Shown here: positions 7,354-15,910 of the stretch, in pieces
How positions within the stretch are numbered: the stretch's first letter is position 1
How the letters are laid out: the number at the start of each line of letters is the position of its first letter
NCBI GenBank assembly: GCA_900110005.1
Contig: FOCC01000001.1
Location: 1-64,000, forward strand
Origin: Ligilactobacillus sp. WC1T17
GTDB lineage: Bacteria; Bacillota; Bacilli; Lactobacillales; Lactobacillaceae
Length of the DNA stretch: 64,000 nt
Reading direction: 5' to 3'
Notes under the pieces: generated by a model
Database searches by the model: none
Told to the model about the DNA's origin: nothing
Seen by the model: the letters and a program-made list of their open reading frames with translations, nothing else
Translations under genes and position numbers: made by a program

Positions 7354-8799
7354 TTAGGCTTCTGGCGCCTGTCTTTTTTCTAGCCATGCTAAAAATGGCA
7401 TCAAGCAGCCTGCGCCGAACAAAACACCGACTGACAAGAAATTCAAAATTAATTGATGGTTCCAAGCGCCCGTACCAAAGGTTACATCTTGAGGTAAGAA
7501 ACTCATGATAGCACAAATCAGTGAAAAGACAAAGCACCAAGTCCCCATTGCGATTGCACCCTTTTGATTTTTAATATAAACAAATTGCGAAGGAAACTGT
7601 TCTTGATGCAAACGCACGCAGATAAAGGCCAAAAACAACCAGCAGTTTTTGAAAGGAAAGACAATTCCATTCAAATTAAGCAACCAGTTAAAGACCGCAT
7701 TAATATCAGGCAAAGTTCCTGAAAGTAAAAGTAAAAACAGGCATAAACCGGTCGTCAACACATAAGAGTGAATTGGACGGCCATTACGGTTTCGCTTCAG
7801 CATCCATTTTGGCATAAAGTTAGCTGCCGTATCAGCTGCTAAAACCCAGCTGGTTGAATCCAAAAAAACCGCTAATTGCGCCATCATATAAACCGCCTGT
7901 ACTACTGCAAAAACATACATCAGGGTATCACCCAGGCCCATGCGTTCACCCAATAATTGGAAGGCATAATATGAACCATTCATTTTGAGGTCATGCGGCA
8001 AATTATTGGCATCAAAGAAAATTGCTAGTGAAAAAGTTCCAAAAACCGTCAAAAAAGCTGTCATCGAAGCAATCAAAATCATTGATTTTTTGAAATCACG
8101 GTTAGGATTTTTCATTCTGGTCAAGTAAGGCGCCACCAGTTCAGCCCCGCAAACCGCAAACATCAATAAACCAGTTGTTGAAAAATACCCCGGCGTAAAT
8201 TTAGGGATAAATGCCTTAAGGTTAAAGGGTTGGGTCGCAATGTGGCCGCCATTAAGCAAAGTCCATGCGGTCATCACTACAAATAAAATAGTCATGACAA
8301 ACATTGACACCCCACCAATTGTGGCCATAACCTGCAGTGATTTTTTGAAAAAGTTTTCCAATAAGATAAAAATCAAAATAATAACAAAAGTCCAAATCCC
8401 AAACCACACACTTGACATCCGGCTGCTTAAACTATTATCGCCTAAAAGCAGCCAACTGTAAGAAACAATCGTTGAGTTAGCCACGTCAACAATATATGGC
8501 AGGCAAGCAGCCCAATACATCCAAGCTGTCCAATAACCTAAAGCATCACTGTGGGTACTGTGTCTGACCCACGAAGCCAGACCGCCTTCTTGATGACCAT
8601 TAAAAACAGACCCCAAATGCGCTACGGACATTTCATATGGAACAACAAAGAAAAAGACCATGAAAATCCAAGAAAAGACCACCGACAAGCCTTGATTTTG
8701 CAAAGGATATAAAATATCATCAAAACCAATAATTGTCACAAAACCGATCATAGCTAAGACCGGCCAGCTGATATAGCTTTTATTTGTTTCATTTTCCAT
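7354..8799 (-). CDS. APC superfamily amino acid permease (GadC/YjeM-like)
   Basis: A 481-residue polytopic membrane protein with about twelve hydrophobic segments, starting with the APC-type GFVTIIGFDDILYPLQNQG in helix 1. General resemblance is to the glutamate/GABA antiporter group (GadC, YjeM); the exchanged amino acids are not determined. A strong promoter and terminator make it a single-gene unit. A decayed relative lies at 31.4-32.1 kb next to an ornithine decarboxylase remnant; shared stretches include GGHIA, GAELVAPY/GAELAAPY, and YYAFQLLG. That pairing hints that this subfamily may carry amines or their amino acid precursors, which is only inference. Confidence 0.85.
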   Translation of the reverse strand: MENETNKSYISWPVLAMIGFVTIIGFDDILYPLQNQGLSVVFSWIFMVFFFVVPYEMSVAHLGSVFNGHQEGGLASWVRHSTHSDALGYWTAWMYWAACLPYIVDVANSTIVSYSWLLLGDNSLSSRMSSVWFGIWTFVIILIFILLENFFKKSLQVMATIGGVSMFVMTILFVVMTAWTLLNGGHIATQPFNLKAFIPKFTPGYFSTTGLLMFAVCGAELVAPYLTRMKNPNRDFKKSMILIASMTAFLTVFGTFSLAIFFDANNLPHDLKMNGSYYAFQLLGERMGLGDTLMYVFAVVQAVYMMAQLAVFLDSTSWVLAADTAANFMPKWMLKRNRNGRPIHSYVLTTGLCLFLLLLSGTLPDINAVFNWLLNLNGIVFPFKNCWLFLAFICVRLHQEQFPSQFVYIKNQKGAIAMGTWCFVFSLICAIMSFLPQDVTFGTGAWNHQLILNFLSVGVLFGAGCLMPFLAWLEKRQAPEA

Positions 8800-8847
8800 G
8801 AAAAACGCCTCTACCTTTTTATAAATTTTTGTAAAGCATACTGAAAA

Positions 8848-8876
8848 ATTTTAATGAATAGATAAGTTTTTGTCAA
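8848..8876 (-). promoter_or_regulatory. strong promoter for the permease gene
   Basis: Minus strand: consensus -35 TTGACA (8871-8876), exact 17-base spacer, -10 TAAAAT (8848-8853), 48 bases before the start codon. Confidence 0.8.
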
Positions 8877-8882
8877 TATATT

Positions 8883-8912
8883 AAAAAAGCTATCTCAAAC
8901 AAGATAGCTTTT
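8883..8912 (-). terminator. intrinsic terminator after terC
   Basis: Minus strand arms AAAAGCTATCT and AGATAGCTTTT around a six-base loop, followed by T residues; lies just after the TerC family gene. Confidence 0.85.
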
Positions 8913-8916
8913 AATC

Positions 8917-9645
8917 TTAATTTTTTACTTTGTGTACTACAGCCGTCAGCACTAAGGCTAAAAGAACCAAGCCGCCGAATAAAGCAGCTGGAATTTCAAT
9001 ATCGATGGTTGGAATGGTCAAGAAGAGTTTAATGGCAATCAGCGCAATCAACCCATAGGCCGTCACTTCCAGTTCAGGAATAATTTCCATTAACTTCATG
9101 ACAACTTCGGCAATTCCCCGCATACACAGGATACCAATCATCCCACCAATTAAGACGATAACTGGATTAGAGGAAATCGCCAATGAAGCTAAAATGGAAT
9201 CCATTGAAAAGACGACATCCATCATTTCAATGGAAATCACCACCGACCAAAACAGCGGCAACCTTCTTTTCTTTTCTTTGTGCTCCTTATGATGAACTTT
9301 TTCGGGATGACGCATTTTATAGAAGTGGTTCAAAGACAGGTACATCAAGTAAGCTGCCCCCAAAACCTTAATTTCCCAAAAATTAATCAAATAAGAGCCT
9401 AAGCCAATCAAAATGAAGCGGAAAATATAGGCGCCCCATAAGCCATAAAATAACGACTTTTCTTGTTGAACTTTATCAGGCAATTTTTGTGTCTGCGCAG
9501 CTAAAACAATAGCGTTATCCACTGACAGCAAACATTCAATCAAAACCAAAGAGAGGATAATCATCCAATCTGAGCCCGATTCAACAACTGTTTTCCAATT
9601 ATTTAAGTCAAAAAATGGTCCATACAACTTAGTTAGTATCGACAA
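8917..9645 (-). CDS. TerC family integral membrane protein (YkoY-like)
   Basis: About 242 residues with seven hydrophobic segments. The helices carry the family acidic motifs SVDNAIVLA near the N-terminus and MMDVVFSMDSILA in the middle. TerC/Alx/YkoY proteins are linked to manganese export and to metal loading of secreted proteins. A charged loop (HPEKVHHKEHKEKKRR) lies between helices 3 and 4. I place the start at TTG 9645, 7 bases after GGAGG; an ATG at 9675 lies upstream of that ribosome site and would give ten more residues. I could not see a yybP-ykoY manganese riboswitch in the 85 bases upstream. Confidence 0.85.
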   Translation of the reverse strand: MSILTKLYGPFFDLNNWKTVVESGSDWMIILSLVLIECLLSVDNAIVLAAQTQKLPDKVQQEKSLFYGLWGAYIFRFILIGLGSYLINFWEIKVLGAAYLMYLSLNHFYKMRHPEKVHHKEHKEKKRRLPLFWSVVISIEMMDVVFSMDSILASLAISSNPVIVLIGGMIGILCMRGIAEVVMKLMEIIPELEVTAYGLIALIAIKLFLTIPTIDIEIPAALFGGLVLLALVLTAVVHKVKN

Positions 9646-9730
9646 CAATGACCCTCCTTTTAATAAGTTATCCACATCATACCATATCTGCCAGCTGCAT
9701 TATGCATCTTTACAAATAATTTACAGACAA

Positions 9731-10567
9731 CTACAAAATCCTTAACAAATCACGCCCATAAGCGCTTTTGACGTCCTCAACCACTACAAAAGCAACTTCG
9801 TCAACTTTTTTGATAGCACCCATTACCTTCACTAAATCTTTGGCCTCACACACCAAATACAAAAGCTCTTTTTCCTGCTGACTGATGTACCCTTTGCCTT
9901 TAACCAAAGTAACCCCAGTCCCTGTAATCAAAGATAAGTGCTGCGCTAAAAGATTGGTTTTATCCGACACAATCATCAGCTGCTTTTTAGCGACAAAATT
10001 ATCCAAGAATTGGTTTAATAGTACGGCCGACAGATATAACTCGATAATAGTCAGCAGCATATTTTCAAAGCCGATGACTACAAAAGATGGGATCGCTACC
10101 ATCAAATCAAAACACAACATGGCAGACCCTGTTTTGATTCCAAAGAATTTATTGACAATCTTGGCTAAAATGGTCGATCCGGCTAAAGTGCCTTCACCTT
10201 TCATAATGAAAGCCATGGCTACCCCCATTAAAGCTCCGCCGATTAAAGCCGCAATCAGAGGCTCTTGTAAATTAAACTTAAGCGTGACGGTGATTTTTAA
10301 AAATAAAGAAATAAGAGCAATCGTATATACCGTATAAAACACAGTCTGCTTACTTAACAATTTCCAGCCTAAAAGCAGCAAACAGCCGTTTAACAATAAA
10401 TTAGTCAATCCCGGCGCAATGTGAAAAAGGTAATATCCCAAGGTCATCAAACCGGTCACCCCTCCTTCACCTAAGTGGTTGGCAATTAAAAAGCCGTTAA
10501 TCGCCACCGCATACAACAAAGCCCCCATGGCATTCAAACAAAGATTATAAACAATTTTTTTACTCAT
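9731..10567 (-). CDS. YitT family membrane protein
   Basis: A 278-residue protein with five or six N-terminal hydrophobic helices (YitT_membrane) and a C-terminal cytoplasmic DUF2179 domain, beginning about residue 200 after LDNFVAKKQLMIVSDK. Such proteins are widespread in Firmicutes; function not established. The helical glycine-rich stretch GEGGVTGLMTLGYYL and GEGTLAGSTILAK are typical of the family. Its start overlaps the end of the XRE regulator gene by 8 bases, so both are translated from one transcript, which suggests the regulator controls this membrane protein or shares its signal. Confidence 0.85.
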   Translation of the reverse strand: MSKKIVYNLCLNAMGALLYAVAINGFLIANHLGEGGVTGLMTLGYYLFHIAPGLTNLLLNGCLLLLGWKLLSKQTVFYTVYTIALISLFLKITVTLKFNLQEPLIAALIGGALMGVAMAFIMKGEGTLAGSTILAKIVNKFFGIKTGSAMLCFDLMVAIPSFVVIGFENMLLTIIELYLSAVLLNQFLDNFVAKKQLMIVSDKTNLLAQHLSLITGTGVTLVKGKGYISQQEKELLYLVCEAKDLVKVMGAIKKVDEVAFVVVEDVKSAYGRDLLRIL

Positions 10568-10970
10568 CTAAATCCCCTAATTCAAGCTGAATTGCCGTTT
10601 TTTTAGGCTTAGCCTGCTCTTCGCGGCCATACAAAAAGCCCTTAATCAAGGCATACAATTCACTTTTTTCACTTGCCGTCAATTTTTTAGCCGCAAATTC
10701 AACTTCAGCATTGGATGCTAAAATTTCAGCTAAATCAAAATTTTCATACCCGCGTCCCAGTAAATAATCAGCGGATACTCCAAAAAATTCAGCCAGTTGT
10801 CTCACATCAAGGTAAGACGGCGTATTAATGCCGCACTCCCATTTACTCAACTGCGTCGCTGTTTTTGCCTTCTTAATGTACCTGGCCTGCATCTGATTTA
10901 AGCCCTGTGCCAATTCATTTAGCGTTAATTTTTTTCCTAGGCGCAAAGCCCGCATTCTTTCTGGAAACAT
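10560..10970 (-). CDS. XRE family helix-turn-helix transcriptional regulator
   Basis: A 136-residue DNA-binding protein. The HTH covers residues 4-70 (MRALRLGKKLTLNELAQ ... LSKWECGINTPS ... LAEFFGVSADYLLGRG), as in Cro/CI-type regulators. The last 60 residues are charged and have no recognised domain. It leads a two-gene operon with the YitT protein. The insertion between the two HTH helices (NQMQARYIKKAKTATQ) is longer than usual. Target sites are unknown; autoregulation is common in the family. Confidence 0.85.
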   Translation of the reverse strand: MFPERMRALRLGKKLTLNELAQGLNQMQARYIKKAKTATQLSKWECGINTPSYLDVRQLAEFFGVSADYLLGRGYENFDLAEILASNAEVEFAAKKLTASEKSELYALIKGFLYGREEQAKPKKTAIQLELGDLDE

Positions 10971-11021
10971 CTTATCTGACCTTTCTGCTTAATAGAAAAA
11001 GCAGTAAATAATTTACTGCTT

Positions 11022-12083
11022 TTAAGCTTTTATTTCTTCAAACCACTGCGCCAGCTTCAGGTAGGCTTCAGGTAAAGCCACTGTCGGCTTCCAGCCGAGG
11101 CACTGGAGCTTTTTAGAATTCAGCTTCATTTTGACATCAGGGGCATAGCCTAGACTGGCACTATTCTGCGGCACATCAATCACAACTTGGGACTGGCCCT
11201 CAGATAACACTTGCGCCACAAGTTCTGCCATAGCTTTAATGGTCAAATGGCTGTGCTCATTAGCCACATTGTAAGCTTGACCCGGCTGTCCCAAGTACAG
11301 CAGCATCAAAATGGCCTTAACAGCATCAGCCGTATAGACATAATTACCTTCCGATAACCCCTGCGTATGCAAGATTAAATCTTCATGCTTTAAAGCACTG
11401 CGGGCAAATTGTGCAAAAACCCGGTTTTCACTCGGCAAAACACCGGCACCAAACGTTTGCGCCAAGCGGGCTGAAACAACCTCCACTTGATACTGCGCAC
11501 TGTAGCCTGTGCATAAACACTCGCAGGCTCTTTTACCTTCAGGATAACAGCTGCGGGGGTTGGTTAAATCAATAAAGCCCAGATCCTCTTCCGTGGTATT
11601 AGTAGTATTTTTAGGCTGACCGTAAATTTCCATGGAAGAAATATACACCATCCGCGCCTTTTTTTGCCGGGCTAATTCAAGCATTTTCTTGGTGCCTTTA
11701 AGCGCCACTTCAAAAGTACCCACAGGGTCTTGCACCATAACTTTCGAAGCCGTAACTGCGGCCGCATGGATAATAAAATCGACCCTGTCTTCGATATTTA
11801 CGGCCGCGGCTGTCTTTAAATCGTGCACCACCAACTGCAAACTTTCGTCATTAAGCAAAGACCCATATAAGTTGTGCGCCTTAGCCTCATTTCTGACTAA
11901 CGCATAGACTGTCAAATTAAGCTTTCGTTTGCGGTTGGCATACAATAAAAACCTTACCAGCAAGGAACCGATTAAACCAGTCGCCCCGGTGATCACCAGA
12001 CTTTTATTTTTTAAACGGCTTATATCAAGCTCAGAATTAAGCAGGTTCTCAAAATCTTCTGTTAACACACTAGTCGAGGCCAT
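11022..12083 (-). CDS. NAD-dependent epimerase/dehydratase (extended SDR)
   Basis: A 353-residue extended SDR acting on a nucleotide-linked sugar or polyol. The Rossmann motif is GATGLIG (about residues 31-37); the catalytic pair is in CYPEGKRACE. Start chosen at ATG 12083, which overlaps the end of the cytidylyltransferase gene by 14 bases, so the two are coupled; a longer reading frame back to 12176 only shadows that gene. Pairing with a CDP-forming enzyme suggests it works on a CDP-activated compound, or supplies its precursor, for teichoic acid or another wall polymer. The exact reaction is not known. It is not TarJ, which is a medium-chain alcohol dehydrogenase. Confidence 0.8.
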   Translation of the reverse strand: MASTSVLTEDFENLLNSELDISRLKNKSLVITGATGLIGSLLVRFLLYANRKRKLNLTVYALVRNEAKAHNLYGSLLNDESLQLVVHDLKTAAAVNIEDRVDFIIHAAAVTASKVMVQDPVGTFEVALKGTKKMLELARQKKARMVYISSMEIYGQPKNTTNTTEEDLGFIDLTNPRSCYPEGKRACECLCTGYSAQYQVEVVSARLAQTFGAGVLPSENRVFAQFARSALKHEDLILHTQGLSEGNYVYTADAVKAILMLLYLGQPGQAYNVANEHSHLTIKAMAELVAQVLSEGQSQVVIDVPQNSASLGYAPDVKMKLNSKKLQCLGWKPTVALPEAYLKLAQWFEEIKA

Positions 12084-12795
12084 AAATTTGTTCATCCTCC
12101 CTGGCATCAAGCAAAGCGCGCATCGTATAGAAATCATCCGGCGTAGTAATCTTGATGTTTTCCTGTGGCCCTTCAATTAAATAAAGCTGGTGTCCATAAT
12201 ATTGCATCATAGAACATGAATCAATAAAGTCGCCCTTCTTTTCAGCTAAAGCTTGGCGGTGCGCGCCTAAAATATCTTTAAGCCAAAAGCTTTGCGGTGC
12301 GCGCGCTAAACGTGACATGGAGCGGTCAGGAATCGCCACAATTTTATTATCTTCACCAACCGTTAACACCGTTTCTTTAACGGGAACACTCGTGATGGCA
12401 CTGCCGTGTGCCTTCACTGAATTGATATTATCCGTAATCGTTTGTTCTCTAATCAAAGGACGTACCCCATCATGGATTAAAACGATTGCCTCTTTGCCAT
12501 CAGCTACGCGTTCAGCTGCACATAAGCCGTTATAGATTGAGGCCTGCCCCGTTTTTCCGCCAGGCACAACTTCTTTAACTTTTTTGAGGTTGTATCTAGT
12601 TAACAGCTTTTGCAAATGTGGAATCCAATCTTCAATACAAGCAACTACAACCGCATCGATGTCAGGATGATTTTCAAATAACTCAAGGGTATGCACAATA
12701 ATCGGTTTGCCATGCATATTTAAAAATTGTTTTGGTCGGTCCTTGCTGCGCATCCGCATACCAACTCCGCCAGCAAAAATAACTGCAATATTCAT
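12070..12795 (-). CDS. IspD/TarI family cytidylyltransferase
   Basis: A 241-residue nucleotidyltransferase that uses CTP to make a CDP-activated alcohol: either CDP-methylerythritol (IspD) or CDP-ribitol and similar polyols (TarI). Signature sequences are the N-terminal FAGGVGMRM-RPKQF loop, IHDGVRPLI, and the C-terminal GPQENIKITTPDD. The IKITTPDD ending and the coupling to an SDR rather than to isoprenoid genes favour a TarI-like, cell-wall role; lactobacilli commonly use the mevalonate pathway and would not need IspD. ATG 12795 follows GGAGGC by a short spacer. Confidence 0.82.
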   Translation of the reverse strand: MNIAVIFAGGVGMRMRSKDRPKQFLNMHGKPIIVHTLELFENHPDIDAVVVACIEDWIPHLQKLLTRYNLKKVKEVVPGGKTGQASIYNGLCAAERVADGKEAIVLIHDGVRPLIREQTITDNINSVKAHGSAITSVPVKETVLTVGEDNKIVAIPDRSMSRLARAPQSFWLKDILGAHRQALAEKKGDFIDSCSMMQYYGHQLYLIEGPQENIKITTPDDFYTMRALLDAREDEQIYGLD

Positions 12796-12946
12796 TCAGT
12801 TTGCCTCCAGTGACCGTAAATTTAGCGCTTAAATTAAGCGGCTTTTTGTGTACAACTAATAATAACATATTTACCTTTCTTTGGTATCATCACCTTATTT
12901 CAATGCAAACAAAAACCATTTAACAGCAATTGATAACTGTTCTCAT

Positions 12947-12961
12947 TTAGAATCATTTTAG
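12947..12961 (+). promoter_or_regulatory. PerR/Fur-like 7-1-7 operator candidate
   Basis: TTAGAATCATTTTAG is a near-palindromic 7-1-7 element close to the Firmicutes PerR box (TTATAATnATTATAA), matching it at 12 of 15 counted positions ignoring the central base convention. It lies 59 bases before the P-type ATPase start codon, within the presumed promoter region. Confidence 0.45.
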
Positions 12962-13019
12962 TTTACTTTGGGAGTAAAAAGTGTTACCTTAATAGTCGAA
13001 GCCGCGGAGGTGCTTAAAA

Positions 13020-14825
13020 ATGAAACATACAACTAAATTAATCATTACCTTATCGATTAGCGTTATTGCCCTTATTTTAGAATTTATCCTACACCAGCCC
13101 TTAGCTGCCCAAATTTTAATTACTATCGCCGGCATTGCTGTTTCTTTATCAATGCTCAGCGAAATGATTAAATCTCTTAAAAATGGCGACTATGGCGTAG
13201 ACCTTTTAGCTATCACCGCCATTATCTCAACCTTAAGCGTCGGCCAATATTTTGCCGCTATGATTATTTTAATTATGCTGATTGGCGGCGATTCGCTGGA
13301 AGATTACGCTTCAAAAAAAGCTCATACTGAACTAAAAAGTCTACTCGACCATTCACCCAAAATAGCCCATGTCCTTGATCACGGCAAAACGATAGACTCA
13401 GATGTCGCCCAGGTTCAAGTCGGCCAAAAAATTCTCGTCCGCCCTGGTGAGGTCGTCCCGCTTGACGGTCAGGTTTTAGTCGGCCAAAGCTTCCTGGATG
13501 AATCATCTCTGACAGGCGAATCTTTGGCCGTTTTTAAAGGGCCAAAAGACCTGATTTATTCAGGTTCCATTAATGGCGATCAAGCCTTGACCATGCTCGT
13601 ATCCGCGACTGCCAAAGACAGCAAATATCAGCAGCTGGTCAGATTAGTCCAAGAAGCCGATAAATCACCGAGTCATTTTGTCAGAATGGCTGACCGCTAC
13701 GCCTTGCCTTTCACGTTAGCTGCCTTTGTCATTGCCGGCTTGGCTTGGTTTTTCTCCAAAGACCCTGTCCGGTTCGCTGAAGTCCTGGTGGTTGCTTCTC
13801 CTTGCCCCTTAATTTTGGCAGCCCCAGTAGCAATGGTTTCAGGAATGAGCCGTGCTTCTCGCAACGGGATTATCATTAAAACAGGTGATGTTTTAGAAAA
13901 ATTAGCCGTTGCTAAAACGGCAGCCTTTGATAAAACAGGCACTATCACCAAGGGCGCTTTAACTGTCCATGATGTCAAAACAAAGCCGGGCGTTTCCGCT
14001 GAAAAGCTGTTGCAATTAGCTGCCAGCGCGGAACAATCATCTAATCATATCTTGGCTAAATCCTTAGTGGCCTACACTAAAGCACAAAAAATTCCGCTTT
14101 TGGCTCCGGATAAGCTAAAAGAAGATACCGGCCATGGGGTAACAGCTTGGATTGATCAGGCTAAAATCACCGTTGGCAAAAAAAGCTATGTTGCCCCCGA
14201 AAACCTTGACGAAAGTCCTAATCAAACCGCTATCTATGTCGCTAATAATCAAAAACTTTTGGGATACATTACCTTCCTTGATCAAATTCGGCCGGAAGCC
14301 AGCCAAACAATCGCTGCTTTAAAAGCTCACGGTATCCAAAAAAGCTTGATGCTGACCGGCGACAAATTAAAAATCGCCCGTAAAATAGCCCAAGAAGCCG
14401 AACTTGATGAAGTAAAAGCGGAACTGCTTCCCCAAGACAAAATTCAAGCTTTAAACGATATCCCGCCAGAATTGCGTCCTGTCATCATGGTTGGCGACGG
14501 TGTCAACGATGCTCCCGCCTTAGCCTGCGCTGATGTAGGCATTGCGATGGGCGCAAATGGAGCTAGTGCTGCCAGTGAATCGGCCGATGTCGTTATTTTG
14601 AAGGATGATTTAAGCAAGGTCGCCAAGGCGGTCATAATTTCCCAAGATACTATGAAAATCACTAAACAAGCCGTCTTATTAGGTATTTTTATCTGCCTTG
14701 TCTTAATGCTTATTGCTACAACAGGCGTCTTGCCGGCTTTAGTAGGAGCCTTATGCCAGGAATTGGTCGATACGGTTTCGATCTTGTGGGGCTTAAAAGC
14801 TCGCTTTCCCAAAGAAAAAAGCTAG
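13020..14825 (+). CDS. P1B-type heavy-metal ATPase, SPC subclass (P1B-4-like)
   Basis: A 601-residue metal-exporting P-type ATPase in the membrane. Motifs in order: TGES near residue 164, SPCP near 260 (in place of CPC), the phosphorylation site DKTGT near 304, and GDGVNDAP near 491. There is no N-terminal metal-binding (HMA) domain. SPC marks the P1B-4 subclass; characterised members export Fe(II), Co(II) or Zn (for example PfeT of Bacillus, which is PerR-regulated). The usual HP dipeptide of the nucleotide-binding domain is HI here (SSNHILAK), an uncommon change. The ATG follows GGAGGTG by 6 bases. Monocistronic, with a terminator after it. Confidence 0.88.
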   Translation: MKHTTKLIITLSISVIALILEFILHQPLAAQILITIAGIAVSLSMLSEMIKSLKNGDYGVDLLAITAIISTLSVGQYFAAMIILIMLIGGDSLEDYASKKAHTELKSLLDHSPKIAHVLDHGKTIDSDVAQVQVGQKILVRPGEVVPLDGQVLVGQSFLDESSLTGESLAVFKGPKDLIYSGSINGDQALTMLVSATAKDSKYQQLVRLVQEADKSPSHFVRMADRYALPFTLAAFVIAGLAWFFSKDPVRFAEVLVVASPCPLILAAPVAMVSGMSRASRNGIIIKTGDVLEKLAVAKTAAFDKTGTITKGALTVHDVKTKPGVSAEKLLQLAASAEQSSNHILAKSLVAYTKAQKIPLLAPDKLKEDTGHGVTAWIDQAKITVGKKSYVAPENLDESPNQTAIYVANNQKLLGYITFLDQIRPEASQTIAALKAHGIQKSLMLTGDKLKIARKIAQEAELDEVKAELLPQDKIQALNDIPPELRPVIMVGDGVNDAPALACADVGIAMGANGASAASESADVVILKDDLSKVAKAVIISQDTMKITKQAVLLGIFICLVLMLIATTGVLPALVGALCQELVDTVSILWGLKARFPKEKS

Positions 14826-14880
14826 CCTACCTAAAAAAATCAGTCGAAAGTAAGTTCAAAAATCAACCTTGTCAAATAAA

Positions 14881-14916
14881 AAAGACACTAGCTTAACCAA
14901 GCTAGTGTCTTTTTTT
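14881..14916. terminator. bidirectional intrinsic terminator
   Basis: Perfect 14-pair stem AAAGACACTAGCTT / AAGCTAGTGTCTTT with a four-base loop and T runs on both strands, between the ATPase gene and the DegV gene that ends at 14915. Confidence 0.92.
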
Positions 14917-15781
14917 AGCGATTTTCTTCTGGTTCGGGCTTCTTAGTTAAAGTAATAACCCCGATAGCGTTTAAACCGGTATGAGTCATAATAATCGGAC
15001 TGGTCAATTCTGAAATATAACGAGCATCTTTACTGCCTTCAGGAAGCATACGATCCTTGATACGCTCGATAAATTCTGGATCGGTGCCGACATTTGATAA
15101 GGATAGTTCCTCAATTGGGTTATCCGTATGGTATTTTTCAAGGCTTTGGCAATATTTGACAAAAGCTTTGCGGCTGCGGCCTTTATACACCACATCCAGA
15201 CTATTTTCCCTAAGTCTGACCACAACTTTGAGATTAATCATTTTGGTTAAAAGACCGGCCATCTTGCTGACACGTCCGCCAGCAACCAAACAGTCAAGGT
15301 TATCCACTAAAACATCAGTGGTAGACCGCAAGTGGATATCCCACAAATGCTCCTTGATTTCTGCAATGGACTTGCCTTTAGCTGCATCTTCAACAGCTGC
15401 CAAGACTTGGAAAGACAAAGCCCGATCCGTTTCTTTACTATTGATGACTGTTACTGAAGCGTCTACCATTTCGGCAGCTGCACAAGCGGTTTGATAAGTG
15501 CCGCTTAAAACATCAGACATCATAATCGCCAAAACTTCGCTGCCGTCAGCGCCGGCTTTTTCAAAGACATCAATAAACCGGCCCATCGGTGGCTGACTTG
15601 TCTTAGGAATAATCCCTTTGCGCAAGGCTTCAACTAATTCGGGTCGCGTAATCGTTTCACCATCCACATGGTTAATGCCATCAAGTTCAACCGATAGCGG
15701 AACGATAAAAATATGATTATCTTTAATTTCTTGAGCAGTCAGTTGGGCTGATGAATCGGTGACAATATTAATATGTGCCAT
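14915..15781 (-). CDS. DegV family fatty-acid-binding protein
   Basis: A 288-residue FakB-type protein starting MAHINIVTDSSAQLT, the conserved DegV N-terminus; the lipid pocket stretch SDVLSGTYQTA and the later DNLDCLVAGGRVSK are typical. It presumably passes a bound fatty acid to the FakA kinase for phospholipid synthesis. Single gene flanked by terminators. Together with the DegV at 3.4 kb it gives the cell at least two such carriers with possibly different chain preferences. The start ATG follows GGAGAG. Confidence 0.88.
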   Translation of the reverse strand: MAHINIVTDSSAQLTAQEIKDNHIFIVPLSVELDGINHVDGETITRPELVEALRKGIIPKTSQPPMGRFIDVFEKAGADGSEVLAIMMSDVLSGTYQTACAAAEMVDASVTVINSKETDRALSFQVLAAVEDAAKGKSIAEIKEHLWDIHLRSTTDVLVDNLDCLVAGGRVSKMAGLLTKMINLKVVVRLRENSLDVVYKGRSRKAFVKYCQSLEKYHTDNPIEELSLSNVGTDPEFIERIKDRMLPEGSKDARYISELTSPIIMTHTGLNAIGVITLTKKPEPEENR

Positions 15782-15872
15782 CTAAATGTCTCTCCTTCAC
15801 TTATTTTAATGCTTTAATTATAACGCAAAGCATACCGACATTCCAATAAAGCAGGACTGGAAGTCTAGATAC

Positions 15873-15907
15873 AAAAAAGCCAAATCAATTCATTTGATTT
15901 GGCTTTA
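15873..15907 (-). terminator. intrinsic terminator after gtrA-like gene
   Basis: Minus strand arms AAAGCCAAATCAA and TTGATTTGGCTTT with a short loop, followed by a T-rich run; just after the GtrA stop at 15911. Confidence 0.88.
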
Positions 15908-15910
15908 CTT

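Noticed and set aside
9646..9730. yybP-ykoY manganese riboswitch before the TerC gene
   Set aside because: Gap of about 85 bases is short and has no conserved helical element of that RNA.
10560..10970. Prophage repressor with integration module
   Set aside because: XRE regulator is overlapped with a YitT gene and there are no integrase, terminase or structural genes nearby.
12070..12795. IspD of the MEP pathway
   Set aside because: Kept only as a possibility: coupling to an SDR and no MEP genes nearby favour a TarI-like role.
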